Position numbers and translations under genes: made by a program. This document shows positions 9,924 through 18,757 of a stretch of DNA of 64,000 nucleotides, in pieces. Position 1 is the first letter of the stretch. Each line of letters starts with the position of its first letter. Source of the stretch: Pseudomonadota bacterium. GTDB lineage: Bacteria > Pseudomonadota > Gammaproteobacteria > Burkholderiales > SG8-39. The notes beneath the pieces are model-generated. The model searched no databases. It was not told the DNA's origin and saw nothing but the letters and a program-made list of their open reading frames with translations. The DNA lies in the NCBI GenBank assembly GCA_027624175.1, contig JAQBXT010000001.1, positions 54,738-118,737 on the forward strand. Direction: 5' to 3'.

Positions 9924-11063
9924 ATGGAGCACACCGGACTGAAACGACTATCCCTGGCGGGCACCGTTGGCCTGGCGCTTGCGGGCATCGCCACGATCTG
10001 GGGCGTTCCCCAGCCCGTGCAGGCGCAAGGCCAGCCGAAGAAAGTCGTGATGCGCTTCGCCGCCGACTTTCCGCCGCCGCCGCATCCGGCGGGTCTGGCG
10101 ATGAAGTACTTCGCCGAGCGCCTGCCGCAGGTGATCCCCGGCAGCGAGGCGCGCCTGTACTTCGCCGGCGCGCTCTACACCGTGCCCGAGGCCTTCGAGG
10201 CCATGCGCCAGGGCAACCTGGAGATGACGTGGATGCAGATCGGCAAGGCGGCGCCGGTCGACCAGTACATGCTGACGGTCGTCGGACCGGGCATCCTGAC
10301 CACGGTCGGCGCAGTGGACAACCTGGACAAGACCTCGACCTACCAGATGCTGGTCGAGCGCATGGCGAAGAGCCAGCTCGTCAAGGTGTTCGGCGTGGGC
10401 CACATGAGCTTCGGCATGGGCGTGGGCGGCAAGAAGCGCTACGCCAGCCCGGCGGACTTTGTCGGCAAGAAGGTGCGCAGCATGGGGCCCGCCGAGAATC
10501 CCGTGCTCGAGGCTTGGAAGGCGAACCCCGTAGTCATGGCGTTCGGCGAAGTGCCGAGCGCGATGGAATCGGGCGTGATCGACGGGCTGATGACCAGCCT
10601 CGGCGGCTGGAACAGCATGCGCGAGCAAGCCCCCTACTACACGATGGGTGGCGCGGGCGCGTTCGTCGGCGACTACTACATGGTGAGCGCGAGCCGGCGC
10701 TGGTGGGACCGCCTCAGCCCGGCGCAGCGCGGCGCGATGGAAAAGCTGGTCGCCGAGACCATCCAGGTGCAGAAGGAGTACAACTGGTGCTTCGACAAGA
10801 TGGCCTATGAGAAGTACGGCACCAAGGACCCGTCGAAGCCCGGCGTGTACTGGATGAGCCCCGAGGAAGTGTCGGCCATGGTGAACGCCATGGGCGACGC
10901 CGCGGTGCGCTACGTGAAGAGCAAGACGCCGCCGGCAGCCGCGCCCTGGGTCGACAAGTTCGTGCAGGAGGGCCGCGCGCTGTCCAAGCAGCACCCGAGC
11001 GGCTCGTCCTGGATCGAGAAGGTGGACTGCTCGAAGCACGCCTCGGTCATCAAAATCAAGTAA
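9924..11063 (+). CDS. dctP: TRAP transporter solute-binding protein (DctP type)
   Basis: A 379-residue periplasmic binding protein. Residues 1-35 form a Sec signal peptide ending in VQAQG. The DctP fold is seen in RFAADFPPPPHPAGLAMKYF, LEMTWMQIGK and GVIDGLMTSLGGW. It captures an organic acid and hands it to the membrane subunits encoded directly downstream. An exceptionally strong ribosome-binding site (AAGGAGGAGG) precedes the ATG, as expected for a protein made in excess. Position after an aromatic-CoA operon suggests an aromatic or keto acid ligand; this is inference. Confidence 0.88.
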   Translation: MEHTGLKRLSLAGTVGLALAGIATIWGVPQPVQAQGQPKKVVMRFAADFPPPPHPAGLAMKYFAERLPQVIPGSEARLYFAGALYTVPEAFEAMRQGNLEMTWMQIGKAAPVDQYMLTVVGPGILTTVGAVDNLDKTSTYQMLVERMAKSQLVKVFGVGHMSFGMGVGGKKRYASPADFVGKKVRSMGPAENPVLEAWKANPVVMAFGEVPSAMESGVIDGLMTSLGGWNSMREQAPYYTMGGAGAFVGDYYMVSASRRWWDRLSPAQRGAMEKLVAETIQVQKEYNWCFDKMAYEKYGTKDPSKPGVYWMSPEEVSAMVNAMGDAAVRYVKSKTPPAAAPWVDKFVQEGRALSKQHPSGSSWIEKVDCSKHASVIKIK

Positions 11064-11615
11064 GTGGAGAAGGCCTACGCGGTCTGGCGCGCGTTCCAGG
11101 ACCAGGTCCTGGCGCGTGCCGCCGCGTACCTGCTCATCGGCTGCACGCTGCTCGCGCTCGTCGAGGTGGTGCGGCGCTACGTGTTCGGCTTTTCCTTCGA
11201 ATGGCAGCAGGACGCCGTCACGTTCTTCATCCTGAGCGGCGTGTTCCTGTACTTCGCCATCTCGCAGCGCCATAACGAGCACCTGAACGTCACGGCGGTG
11301 CTCGATGCCGTGCGGGCGCTCGGGCCGCGCGGCCGCAAGGTGGCCGAGGTGGTCAGGTTGCTGGCGCTGGTCGCGTCTTTCCTGTTCATGTGTGCCGTCG
11401 TCTGGTGGGGCTTTCCGGAGGTGCGCGAAAACCAGCACTATGCCACCCGCACGGAAAGCCTTGCCTTTCCGATGTGGCCGTTCCTGGCGGCGCTGCTGCT
11501 CGGCTTCGCTTTCATGGGCGTGACCATGCTGTTCCAGATCTGGTTCGAGATCCAGAAACTGCGCGGTCGCGAAGTCCCCGAGGAAGCGCCGGTCCTCGAT
11601 CGCATGCCCGACTGA
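11064..11615 (+). CDS. dctQ: TRAP transporter small permease (DctQ type)
   Basis: A 183-residue inner-membrane protein with four hydrophobic segments, including AYLLIGCTLLALVEVVRRYVF and a C-terminal FLAALLLGFAFMGVTM. It starts with GTG immediately after the binding-protein stop. DctQ subunits pair with the large permease to form the Na+-driven TRAP channel. The sequence is typical, including the conserved FEWQQDAVTFFILSGVF stretch. Confidence 0.87.
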   Translation: MEKAYAVWRAFQDQVLARAAAYLLIGCTLLALVEVVRRYVFGFSFEWQQDAVTFFILSGVFLYFAISQRHNEHLNVTAVLDAVRALGPRGRKVAEVVRLLALVASFLFMCAVVWWGFPEVRENQHYATRTESLAFPMWPFLAALLLGFAFMGVTMLFQIWFEIQKLRGREVPEEAPVLDRMPD

Positions 11616-11627
11616 GCGGCAAGCCTG

Positions 11628-12911
11628 ATGCATTTCGTCGGAATCCTGGTGCTGGTGCTGCTCGTGCTGAGCGTGCCGATCGGCATCGCGCTCAGCGCGG
11701 CGAGCGCGGCCTACATCCTCATCGACCCGCTGCTCGAGCCGGTGGTCATCTTCAAGGCCTTTTTCAGCTTCATCGGCCGCTACTCGCTGATGGCGATCCC
11801 GCTGTTCATCTACGCGGGCTTCCTCATGGAGCGCACGGGACTGGTGGGGCAATTGTTCCGCTTCGCCGATGCGCTGGTCGGCTGGCTGCCCGGGGGCTTC
11901 GGCGTCGCCACGGTTCTCGCCTGCGTGCTGTTCGGGGCGATTTCGGGTTCGAGCGTTGCAATGGCCGCGGCGATGAGCGTGATCGCCATTCCGGAAATGA
12001 CCAAGCGCGGCTATCCGGCATGGTTCGCCGGGGGCCTGGTCGCCACCGCGGGCGGCATTGCCATGCTCATTCCGCCGAGCATCATTCTCATTCTGTACGG
12101 CATCGTCACCGAGACTTCGATCGTGGCCCTGTTTTTCGCCGGCGTGGTGCCGGGACTGCTGCTCGCGCTCGGCAACGCGCTCAGCGTCATCGTCATCGCC
12201 TCGATCCTGAAGCTGCCGCGCGGCAGTTTCAGCGGGCGACGGCTGCGGGTCGAGTTCGGGCGCTCGGCGCCCGCCCTCGGCATGCCGGTGGTGATCCTTG
12301 GCGGACTGTACGGCGGCCTTTTCACGCCGACCGAGGCTGCGGCCGCCGCCTGCGGCTACGCGCTGCTCTACGGGTTGATCATGGAGCGGGGCAAGTTCAT
12401 TCTCGGCCTGGTGCCGACCGCCTGCCGGGCGCTCAACCTGACGGCGGTGGTGTTGTTCCTCGTCGGCAGCGTGGGGGTGTTCCAGTTCCTCGCCGCCAAC
12501 CTGTATTGGCCGCAGAAGATCACGGAAACAGTCATCGGCTGGGGCCTGACGCAGACCGGCTTTATTTTCGCCTTCATGGGCGTGCTGCTGCTGCTTGGAA
12601 TGTTCGTGGACGGCATCGCCATGGTGCTGCTCACGGTGCCCGTGGTGTTCCCGGTCGCCGTCGCCCTCAAGATCGACCCGATACACCTTGGGATCATGCT
12701 CACCCTGGCCGTGGAGATGAGCGTGGTCACGCCGCCCGTGGGCCTGAACCTGTTCGCGGTGAGCGGCACCGCGAAAATCCCGATTACCCAGGTCATACGC
12801 GGCTCGGTGCCATTCTTCTTGTCGGACTTCCTGGTATTGATCCTGGTGATCTTCTTCCCGATCCTCGCCACCTGGCTGCCAAGCGTGCTGGTGACGAGCG
12901 TCTTCAAGTAG
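11628..12911 (+). CDS. dctM: TRAP transporter large permease (DctM type)
   Basis: A 427-residue inner-membrane transporter with about a dozen hydrophobic helices. Signatures include MAIPLFIYAGFLMERTG, GAISGSSVAMAAAMSV and the C-terminal EMSVVTPPVGLNLF. It forms the translocation path and completes the three-gene TRAP unit. Normal length and no visible defects. The convergent aldo/keto reductase gene ends 3 bp beyond its stop. Confidence 0.9.
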   Translation: MHFVGILVLVLLVLSVPIGIALSAASAAYILIDPLLEPVVIFKAFFSFIGRYSLMAIPLFIYAGFLMERTGLVGQLFRFADALVGWLPGGFGVATVLACVLFGAISGSSVAMAAAMSVIAIPEMTKRGYPAWFAGGLVATAGGIAMLIPPSIILILYGIVTETSIVALFFAGVVPGLLLALGNALSVIVIASILKLPRGSFSGRRLRVEFGRSAPALGMPVVILGGLYGGLFTPTEAAAAACGYALLYGLIMERGKFILGLVPTACRALNLTAVVLFLVGSVGVFQFLAANLYWPQKITETVIGWGLTQTGFIFAFMGVLLLLGMFVDGIAMVLLTVPVVFPVAVALKIDPIHLGIMLTLAVEMSVVTPPVGLNLFAVSGTAKIPITQVIRGSVPFFLSDFLVLILVIFFPILATWLPSVLVTSVFK

Positions 12912-12914
12912 CGC

Positions 12915-13736
12915 CTAGTCCAGCGCGGCGCGGTCCGCGGCGGAGAGTTCCAGCGCGGCGGCCGCCGCGTTCTCCTCCAGATGCTCCAGGTTGCCCGTGC
13001 CCGGGATCGGCAGAACGACGGGCGATCGCGCCAGCAACCAGGCGAGCGCTATCTGCGCGGGCGATGCGCTAATTCGCGCCGCCACCTGCTTCACTTTCGG
13101 CCATTGCAGCGCGGAGCCGGCGCCCAGCGGGTACCACGGCAGGAAGGCGATGCCGAGGCGCTCACAGGCCTGCAGCACCGTCTCCGACGCCCTATCGACG
13201 ATGTTGTAGCTGTTCTGCACCGAGACCACGGTCGCGATGCGCCGTGCCTCGTCCAGCTGGGCCACCGACACATTCGACAGGCCGAGGTGGCGGATCTTCC
13301 CCGCCTGCTGAAGCGCGGCAAGTGCGCCGAAAGAATCTGCAAAGGGGACCTTGGGGTCCGGCGCATGCCACTGGTACAGGTCGATGCGCTCCAGCCTGAG
13401 GCGCGTGAGGCTGCCTTCCAGCGCGCGCCGCAGATGCTCTGGCCGGCCGTCCGGATCCCAACGCGGGGCGCTGGGGCGCACAAGCCCGCCCTTGGTGCCG
13501 ATGACCAGATCCTTGGGGTAGGGGTGCAGCGCCTCGGCGATGAGCGTCTCGCTGACCTCGGGACCGTAGCTGTCGGCGGTATCGAAAAAATTGTGCCCCA
13601 GCTCGTAGGCGCGCCGCAGCACCTGCAGCGCATTGGCGCGGTCCTGCGGCGGGCCCCAGACCTGCGGACCGCAGACGCGCATGGCGCCGAAGCCGAGGCG
13701 GTTCACGGACAGGTTGCCGATCGGGAGGGTGCTCAT
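12915..13736 (-). CDS. Aldo/keto reductase
   Basis: A 273-residue (alpha/beta)8 NADPH-dependent oxidoreductase. Catalytic Asp and Tyr lie in [11 protein letters not shown], Lys in GTKGGLV and His in YQWHAPD. The C-terminal [16 protein letters not shown] is typical of the YghZ/Tas-like group. It reduces aldehydes or ketones of unknown identity. The ATG at 13736 overlaps the stop of the upstream MFS gene by 4 bp, so the two form one transcript. Although the frame stays open upstream, the MFS gene occupies that DNA, so no fusion is claimed. Confidence 0.86.
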   Translation of the reverse strand: MSTLPIGNLSVNRLGFGAMRVCGPQVWGPPQDRANALQVLRRAYELGHNFFDTADSYGPEVSETLIAEALHPYPKDLVIGTKGGLVRPSAPRWDPDGRPEHLRRALEGSLTRLRLERIDLYQWHAPDPKVPFADSFGALAALQQAGKIRHLGLSNVSVAQLDEARRIATVVSVQNSYNIVDRASETVLQACERLGIAFLPWYPLGAGSALQWPKVKQVAARISASPAQIALAWLLARSPVVLPIPGTGNLEHLEENAAAAALELSAADRAALD

Positions 13737-14920
13737 GTCCGCCTCATCAGTGGGCGCATGGCGAGAAGCCCGATTGCCGGTCCCGGCGCCAGCAGGAGAA
13801 AAATGTACTGTACCGGCAGCCACGCAACTGCCGTGTTCAACAACTGGATGCTGAAGATGGTGATGGCGAAACCGATGCAATTGACGATGGTGAGCGCGGA
13901 GCCGACGAGCTCGCGCGGCGCGTTCGCGGCGTTGAGTGCCGAGAACTGGGGCGAATCGCCCACGACCGCCACGCCCCACAGCAGCAGGAAGGCGAGGAAC
14001 AGCGGCGCGGGCGCGGCGAACAACAGCGGCGACAGCAGGCAGCAGACGCCGGAGACGGCGAGTTGCGCGTAAGCGACGCGTGCGCTGCCCGCGCGCAGCG
14101 ACACCAGCCCGCCTCCTGCGCATCCGGCTGCGCCCACCCCGATCACTGCGAAAGTCCAGAGGGACACGTTGCCTGCGTCCGGGCGCGAGGCGAGCAGCAA
14201 CGGCACGAATGCCCAGAACGCATACAGCTCCCACATGTGCCCGAAGTAGCCGAAGGCGGACGCGCGGAAGCTGCGCGAGCGGAACACGGAGGCGAGCGCG
14301 GCCGGATGGAACTTCGCGCCCTTGCCGAGATATGGCCCGTCCGGGACCAGCCGGTACATCAGCACGCCGCCGAGGGCACAAAGTGCCGAGACGCCCAGCA
14401 GCACGGTCTCCCACGGCCAGGACTGGCCCAGGCCCTTCAGCAGGTGCGGAAACGCAGTACCTAGGACCAGCGCGCCCACCAGCAGGCCGAGCGCGTTGCC
14501 GAGATCCTTCTGGTACCAGCCCGACGCGATCTTCATCCCTACCGGGTAAATCCCGGCGAGGAAGAACCCGGTTGCGAAGCGCGTCGCAAGCAGCGCGGCA
14601 AAGTTGCCGTCGACGACGTAGGCGCCAAGGTTGGCGAGCGCGCCCAGCAGCGAACAGATCAGGTACACGAGGCGCGGCGAATAGCGGTCGGCGATGGCGA
14701 GAAACGCGAATGTCAGGGTACCGGCGATGAATCCAAGCTGTACCGCGGAGGTGACGTAGCCGAGCGCCGACTCTGGAAGACCCCACTGCCGTTGCAGGTC
14801 GCCGAGCACGGCGTTGCCGGCGAACCAGATCGCCACGCCGGCGAACTGCGCGGCGACGATCGCCGGAAGAATACGCGCGGGCCGCGGCGGACTGTCGGTC
14901 ACTTGAGGGGAGGCTATCAT
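13733..14920 (-). CDS. MFS transporter
   Basis: A 395-residue, 12-helix major facilitator. The loop after helix 2 reads [13 protein letters not shown], and conserved [25 protein letters not shown] marks a metabolite/H+ symporter group. The ATG at 14920 leaves only 9 bp to the divergent sirtuin start, so the promoters must overlap coding DNA. It is translationally coupled to the aldo/keto reductase downstream. The substrate is unknown. Confidence 0.84.
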   Translation of the reverse strand: MIASPQVTDSPPRPARILPAIVAAQFAGVAIWFAGNAVLGDLQRQWGLPESALGYVTSAVQLGFIAGTLTFAFLAIADRYSPRLVYLICSLLGALANLGAYVVDGNFAALLATRFATGFFLAGIYPVGMKIASGWYQKDLGNALGLLVGALVLGTAFPHLLKGLGQSWPWETVLLGVSALCALGGVLMYRLVPDGPYLGKGAKFHPAALASVFRSRSFRASAFGYFGHMWELYAFWAFVPLLLASRPDAGNVSLWTFAVIGVGAAGCAGGGLVSLRAGSARVAYAQLAVSGVCCLLSPLLFAAPAPLFLAFLLLWGVAVVGDSPQFSALNAANAPRELVGSALTIVNCIGFAITIFSIQLLNTAVAWLPVQYIFLLLAPGPAIGLLAMRPLMRRT

Positions 14921-14929
14921 TGGCGATCC

Positions 14930-15680
14930 ATGAAGACCAAGCATGAAACCGTGCGCGGCTGGGTCGGCGACGCCAGCAGGATCGTGGCACTCACCGGCGC
15001 CGGCATCTCCACCGATTCCGGGATTCCGGATTTCCGCGGCCCGCAGGGCGTGTGGACGAAGAATCCCAAGGCCGAGAAACTCTCCGACATCCGCTACTAC
15101 ATGAGCGACCCGGAGGTGCGGCGGCTTTCCTGGCAGAGCCGCCTCGGGCATACGGCATGGCAGGCGCAGCCGAATGCCGGCCACCAGGCGCTGGTGGAGC
15201 TGGAACAGCGGGGCAAGCTGCACGCGCTGATCACGCAGAACATCGACGAGCTGCACCAGATTGCCGGCAACTCACCGGAGAAAGTCGTCGAGGTGCACGG
15301 CACCATGCGCAAGGTGGTGTGCATGAGCTGCGGCGAGCGGCGCGCCCATGGAGAAGGCGCTGGCGCGCGTGCGGGCGGGGGAGGACGATCCGCCGTGCCG
15401 CAGCTGCGGCGGGATCCTCAAGAGCGCCACAGTCTCCTTCGGCCAGCAGCTGGTGCCCGAGGTCATCGACCGTGCCATGCAGGCGTCGGCCGAGGCCGAC
15501 CTGTTCCTGTCGGTGGGCACCAGCCTGCAGGTCTACCCGATCGCGGGTGCGGTGCAGATTGCCAAGCGCGCCGGCGCGCGCCTGGTGATCGTGAACGCCG
15601 AGCCGACGCCGTTCGACGAGCTGGCCGAGGCGGTGTTCAACGAGTCGATCAGCCAGGTGCTGCCGAAGCTGCTGGCCTAA
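14930..15680 (+). pseudogene. cobB: Sirtuin (NAD-dependent protein deacylase), frameshifted
   Basis: The N-terminal part carries [22 protein letters not shown] and the catalytic HGTM. After the first zinc CxxC (CMSCGERR) the frame must shift near 15341-15347 (GCGCGCCC) to continue [22 protein letters not shown], then [16 protein letters not shown] and the C-terminus. The span is 751 nt, one base over a multiple of three, so a single inserted base explains it; without it the protein would be 249 aa, normal for the family. Intact sirtuins remove acyl groups from lysines using NAD+. Sequencing error and true inactivation cannot be told apart here. Confidence 0.8.
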
Positions 15681-16429
15681 CCGCGTCCCACGAACGGCAT
15701 TTTGGTCGCCATCACTGTTATGGTGAGGACGTTCGACTCGAGCGGCAGGCCCGCCATGTAGACGACGGCGTCGGCGACATGCTGCACATCCATGCGCGGC
15801 TCGATCATGCTGGTGCCGTTGGGCTGCGGCACGCCTTTGAGCATGCGCTCGGTCATCGGCGTTGCGGCATTGCCGATGTCGATCTGGCAGCCGCAGATGT
15901 CGTGCGCGCGGCCATCCAGCGCGATGCACTTGGTGAGTCCGGTGACGGCGTGCTTGGTCGAGGTGTAGGCCACGGAAAACGGCCGCGGCGCGTGCGCCGA
16001 GATGGAGCCGTTGTTGATGATGCGCCCGCCCTGGGGCTTCTGGCTCTTGAATGCGCGGAAGGCCTCCTGCACGCACAGGAACATGCCGTTCAGGTTGACG
16101 TCCACCACTTCCTTCCATTTTTCGTAGGGCAGCTCGTCCATCGGCACGGGCGGCGCACCCATGCCGGCGTTGTTGAACAGCAGGTCCAGGCGCCCGAACT
16201 TCTCCGTCGTTTTCGCGAACAGGTTCTTCACGGATTCGGGCTTGCTTACGTCGGTGGCGACGGCGAGTGCCTTGTCGGCGCCGCACTCGGCGACGATTTT
16301 GTCCAGCAGATCGGCGCGACGCGCGGCGAAGGCGACTTTCCAGCCCGCCTTCACCAGCGCCATGCCGGCGGCCTGGCCGATGCCGGTGGAGGCGCCGGTG
16401 ACGATTGCGACTTTGTTCTGGGCTGCCAT
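15677..16429 (-). CDS. Short-chain dehydrogenase/reductase
   Basis: A 250-residue SDR with the cofactor motif [13 protein letters not shown] at about residue 89, a catalytic Ser (NNGSISAHA) and YTSTKHA with the Tyr/Lys pair. NADP(H) preference is suggested by the AARR turn after strand 2. It oxidises or reduces a secondary alcohol or ketone; the substrate is unknown. Its 3' end overlaps that of the convergent sirtuin gene by 4 bp. Confidence 0.86.
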   Translation of the reverse strand: MAAQNKVAIVTGASTGIGQAAGMALVKAGWKVAFAARRADLLDKIVAECGADKALAVATDVSKPESVKNLFAKTTEKFGRLDLLFNNAGMGAPPVPMDELPYEKWKEVVDVNLNGMFLCVQEAFRAFKSQKPQGGRIINNGSISAHAPRPFSVAYTSTKHAVTGLTKCIALDGRAHDICGCQIDIGNAATPMTERMLKGVPQPNGTSMIEPRMDVQHVADAVVYMAGLPLESNVLTITVMATKMPFVGRG

Positions 16430-16444
16430 GCTAATTTCTCCCCT

Positions 16445-16954
16445 ATGGTGAAGCGGGCGATGCTACCGCAAGTCCGGTTGCGCAAACACCGTCCGGGCGA
16501 CCTGGGATGGGTGGTGCAGCGCCATGGCGAGCTGTACTGGGAAGAGTACGGCTACGATGAGCGCTTCGAGGCGCTGGTGGCGGGTATCGTGGCGCGGTTC
16601 GTCGAGAACTTCGATGCTCGGCGCGAGCGCTGCTGGATCGCGGAGCGCGGCGGAGAGCGCCTCGGAGCGGTGATTCTCGTAAAGCAGTCGCCGCGCGTGG
16701 CAAGGCTGCGGCTCCTGATCGTAGAGCACGCGGCACGTGGCCTCGGCCTGGGCAAACGCTTGGTCGCCGCGTGCATCCGTTTCGCCCGCGCGGCCGGATA
16801 TAGCAAGTTGGCGCTGTGGACGCAGAGCGAACTGGAGGCCGCGCGGGCGATCTATGAAAAGCTCGGCTTCCGCAAGGTGCGCGTCGAGCCGCATCGCAGC
16901 TTCGGCAAGTCGCTGATCGGGGAATACTGGGAGCTAGACCTCAAGCGCAGCTGA
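16445..16954 (+). CDS. GNAT-family N-acetyltransferase
   Basis: A 169-residue GNAT domain. The acetyl-CoA pyrophosphate loop is [13 protein letters not shown] and the C-terminal part ends [13 protein letters not shown]. Its [22 protein letters not shown] start is like the acetyltransferase half of MarR-GNAT fusion proteins, but no winged helix is present here. It starts at an ATG 16 bp from the divergent SDR gene. The substrate is unknown. Confidence 0.82.
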   Translation: MVKRAMLPQVRLRKHRPGDLGWVVQRHGELYWEEYGYDERFEALVAGIVARFVENFDARRERCWIAERGGERLGAVILVKQSPRVARLRLLIVEHAARGLGLGKRLVAACIRFARAAGYSKLALWTQSELEAARAIYEKLGFRKVRVEPHRSFGKSLIGEYWELDLKRS

Positions 16955-17179
16955 CAGCGCGCGGATCTCTTCCTCGATCGAGGGCTTGGCCGGGAACTCG
17001 CGCTTGGCTTCCCGGTACCAGTAGCGCGCATTCGACGTATCGCCCTCCATCAGGTGCACGATGCCGTGCGCCCAGCAGGCCAGCGGCGACTCCTCGTCCT
17101 TCTGCACGATCAGGTGCGCGGCTTCCCAATCGCCTTTGCGCATCAGGCCCAGCGCCTTCGACAGATCGTCCTTCTTCAT
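16934..17179 (-). CDS. Small helical TPR-like protein, 81 aa
   Basis: An 81-residue protein of paired helices ([20 protein letters not shown], then [20 protein letters not shown]). This is TPR-like in rhythm, and similar small proteins of unknown function occur in many proteobacteria. Its ATG overlaps the upstream glyoxalase-family stop by 4 bp, so they are one transcript. The 3' end overlaps the convergent acetyltransferase gene by 21 bp. Confidence 0.68.
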   Translation of the reverse strand: MKKDDLSKALGLMRKGDWEAAHLIVQKDEESPLACWAHGIVHLMEGDTSNARYWYREAKREFPAKPSIEEEIRALSAALEV

Positions 17180-17598
17180 GACGGCGGCGCCTGGCCGTCC
17201 GACGGGCCTTTCAACTCCACCGTGTTGCCCTCGGGGTCGGTCAAGTAGATGGAAATGCCGTTGCCTTCGGCACCGTAGCGGCGGCGGATCTCGCCGACTT
17301 CGATTCCGTGGCGCTTCAAGTGGGCGACGATCGCCTCCTGGTCGAAAGGCTCGACGCGCAGGCACAGGTGGTCGAGGTTGCGGCCCTCGCGGCCGGGCGC
17401 GGCGCCGCCCGCCTTGCCGAGCTTTCCGTCCACCGTGATGAGGTCGATCATCGAGCGGCCGACTTTCAGATGCGACATGCCGAATTCGGGCCGCCAGGCG
17501 ACGTGCGTCGCGCCCAGGACGTCGCAGTAGAAGCGGCGCATGGCCTCGATGTCGCGCACGCGCAGGACGAGATGGTCAATTTCGCGGACCGAGATCAT
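17176..17598 (-). CDS. VOC-family (glyoxalase/dioxygenase-fold) metalloprotein
   Basis: A 140-residue vicinal-oxygen-chelate protein with the two beta-alpha-beta-beta-beta modules of the fold. It begins EIDHLVLRVRDIEAMRRFY, has LDHLCLRVEPFDQ in the middle, and ends YLTDPEGNTVELKG. His in DHL, His in LDHL and the Glu of TVELKG are the likely metal ligands. Family members include glyoxalase I, fosfomycin-resistance proteins and ring-cleaving dioxygenases; which this is cannot be decided. It starts 19 bp from the divergent alcohol dehydrogenase gene. Confidence 0.78.
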   Translation of the reverse strand: MISVREIDHLVLRVRDIEAMRRFYCDVLGATHVAWRPEFGMSHLKVGRSMIDLITVDGKLGKAGGAAPGREGRNLDHLCLRVEPFDQEAIVAHLKRHGIEVGEIRRRYGAEGNGISIYLTDPEGNTVELKGPSDGQAPPS

Positions 17599-17617
17599 GG
17601 CCCGCTAATATAGCGCG

Positions 17618-18757
17618 ATGGGCAGCTACCACTATCTTCCCCTCGAGCGCGTCGTATTCGGCCAGCCGGCCGCGCAGGCTGCGGCCGAGGAGGTGGCGCG
17701 CATCGGTGCGCGCAAGGTGTTCGTCGTCGCCTCCAAGTCGCTTTCGCGAAAAACGGCGGCGATCCAGGAGATCCAGAGAGCGCTGGGCGAGCGCTACGCC
17801 GGCCTGTTCGATGAGTGCATCGCGCACACCCCCTGGCCGAGCGTGATCGCCGCGGCGGACGCGGTGCGCGCCGCCAATCCCGACCTGATCCTGACGGTGG
17901 GCGGCGGCACGCCGATCGACACGGTGAAGATCCTGCAAATCTGCCTCGCGCACGGTGCGCGCGTGCCGCAGGACCTGGAGCGCCTGCGCGCGCCAGACCT
18001 GAAGGAAACAAAAGCTTCGCCCGTGCGCCAGGTGGCGATCCCGACGACGCTTTCGGGCGCCGAGTTCTCCAATCTCGGCGGCGGCACCGATCCCCGGACG
18101 CGGATCAAGCATTCGTTCACCGGCGCCGACATCGGTCCGCGCGCGGTGATCCTCGACCCGGCGATCACGCTGCACACGCCCGAATGGCTGTGGCTGTCCA
18201 CCGGCATTCGCGGCGTCGACCACGCGGTGGAGGCGCTGTGCTCGGTGGACGCCCATCCATACTGCGACGGCCTCGCGCTGCACGCGCTGCGGCTGTTCGC
18301 CGAGGCGCTGCCGCGCACCCAGGCTGCGCCGCAGGACCTCGCCGCGCGGCTCCTGTGCCAGCAGGCCTCCTGGCTCGCAGCCTCGACCATCGCGCGCGTC
18401 AACTACGGCGCGAGCCACGGCATTGGCCATGCGCTCGGCGCGGCCGCGGACGTGCCGCACGGGCACACGAGCTGCATCATGCTGCCGCACGTCCTGCGCT
18501 ACAACGAAGCGGCGACCACCGGAAAGCAAAAACTCATTGCCGAAGCGCTGGGTCAGCCGAAGAAATCGGCGGTGGACGCGGTCGCCGCGCTGGTGCGCGC
18601 GCTCGGCCAGCCCGCGACACTGCGCGAGGCGGGGGTGAAGCGCGAGCAGCTCGCCGCGGTCGCCGCCGCGTCGATGAAGAACCGCTGGGTGCTCGCCAAC
18701 CCGCAGCCGATCCGCTCGGAGCAGGACGTGATGCGGCTGCTGGAGGCGGCTTGGTGA
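17618..18757 (+). CDS. Iron-containing alcohol dehydrogenase
   Basis: A 379-residue group III dehydrogenase. The NAD-binding GGGTPIDTVK and the metal-site histidines in GVDHAVEAL, SHGIGHALGA and GHTSCIMLPH are visible. The overall pattern (GGGTPIDTVK, IPTTLSGAEFS) is close to maleylacetate reductases and related enzymes, which would fit aromatic degradation. The stop overlaps the GTG start of an acyl-CoA ligase, so the two act in one pathway. The substrate is inferred only. Confidence 0.83.
   Translation: MGSYHYLPLERVVFGQPAAQAAAEEVARIGARKVFVVASKSLSRKTAAIQEIQRALGERYAGLFDECIAHTPWPSVIAAADAVRAANPDLILTVGGGTPIDTVKILQICLAHGARVPQDLERLRAPDLKETKASPVRQVAIPTTLSGAEFSNLGGGTDPRTRIKHSFTGADIGPRAVILDPAITLHTPEWLWLSTGIRGVDHAVEALCSVDAHPYCDGLALHALRLFAEALPRTQAAPQDLAARLLCQQASWLAASTIARVNYGASHGIGHALGAAADVPHGHTSCIMLPHVLRYNEAATTGKQKLIAEALGQPKKSAVDAVAALVRALGQPATLREAGVKREQLAAVAAASMKNRWVLANPQPIRSEQDVMRLLEAAW

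Noticed and set aside
9948..12686. A 912-codon open frame antisense to the TRAP genes
   Set aside because: His/Asp/Glu-rich low-complexity translation typical of the reverse strand of GC-rich genes; the sense strand encodes three well-recognised TRAP proteins.
12915..14990. A single long reading frame suggesting an aldo/keto reductase fused to upstream sequence
   Set aside because: The upstream part is out of frame with the clear MFS transporter encoded on the same DNA; the reductase has its own ATG with a 4-bp overlap.
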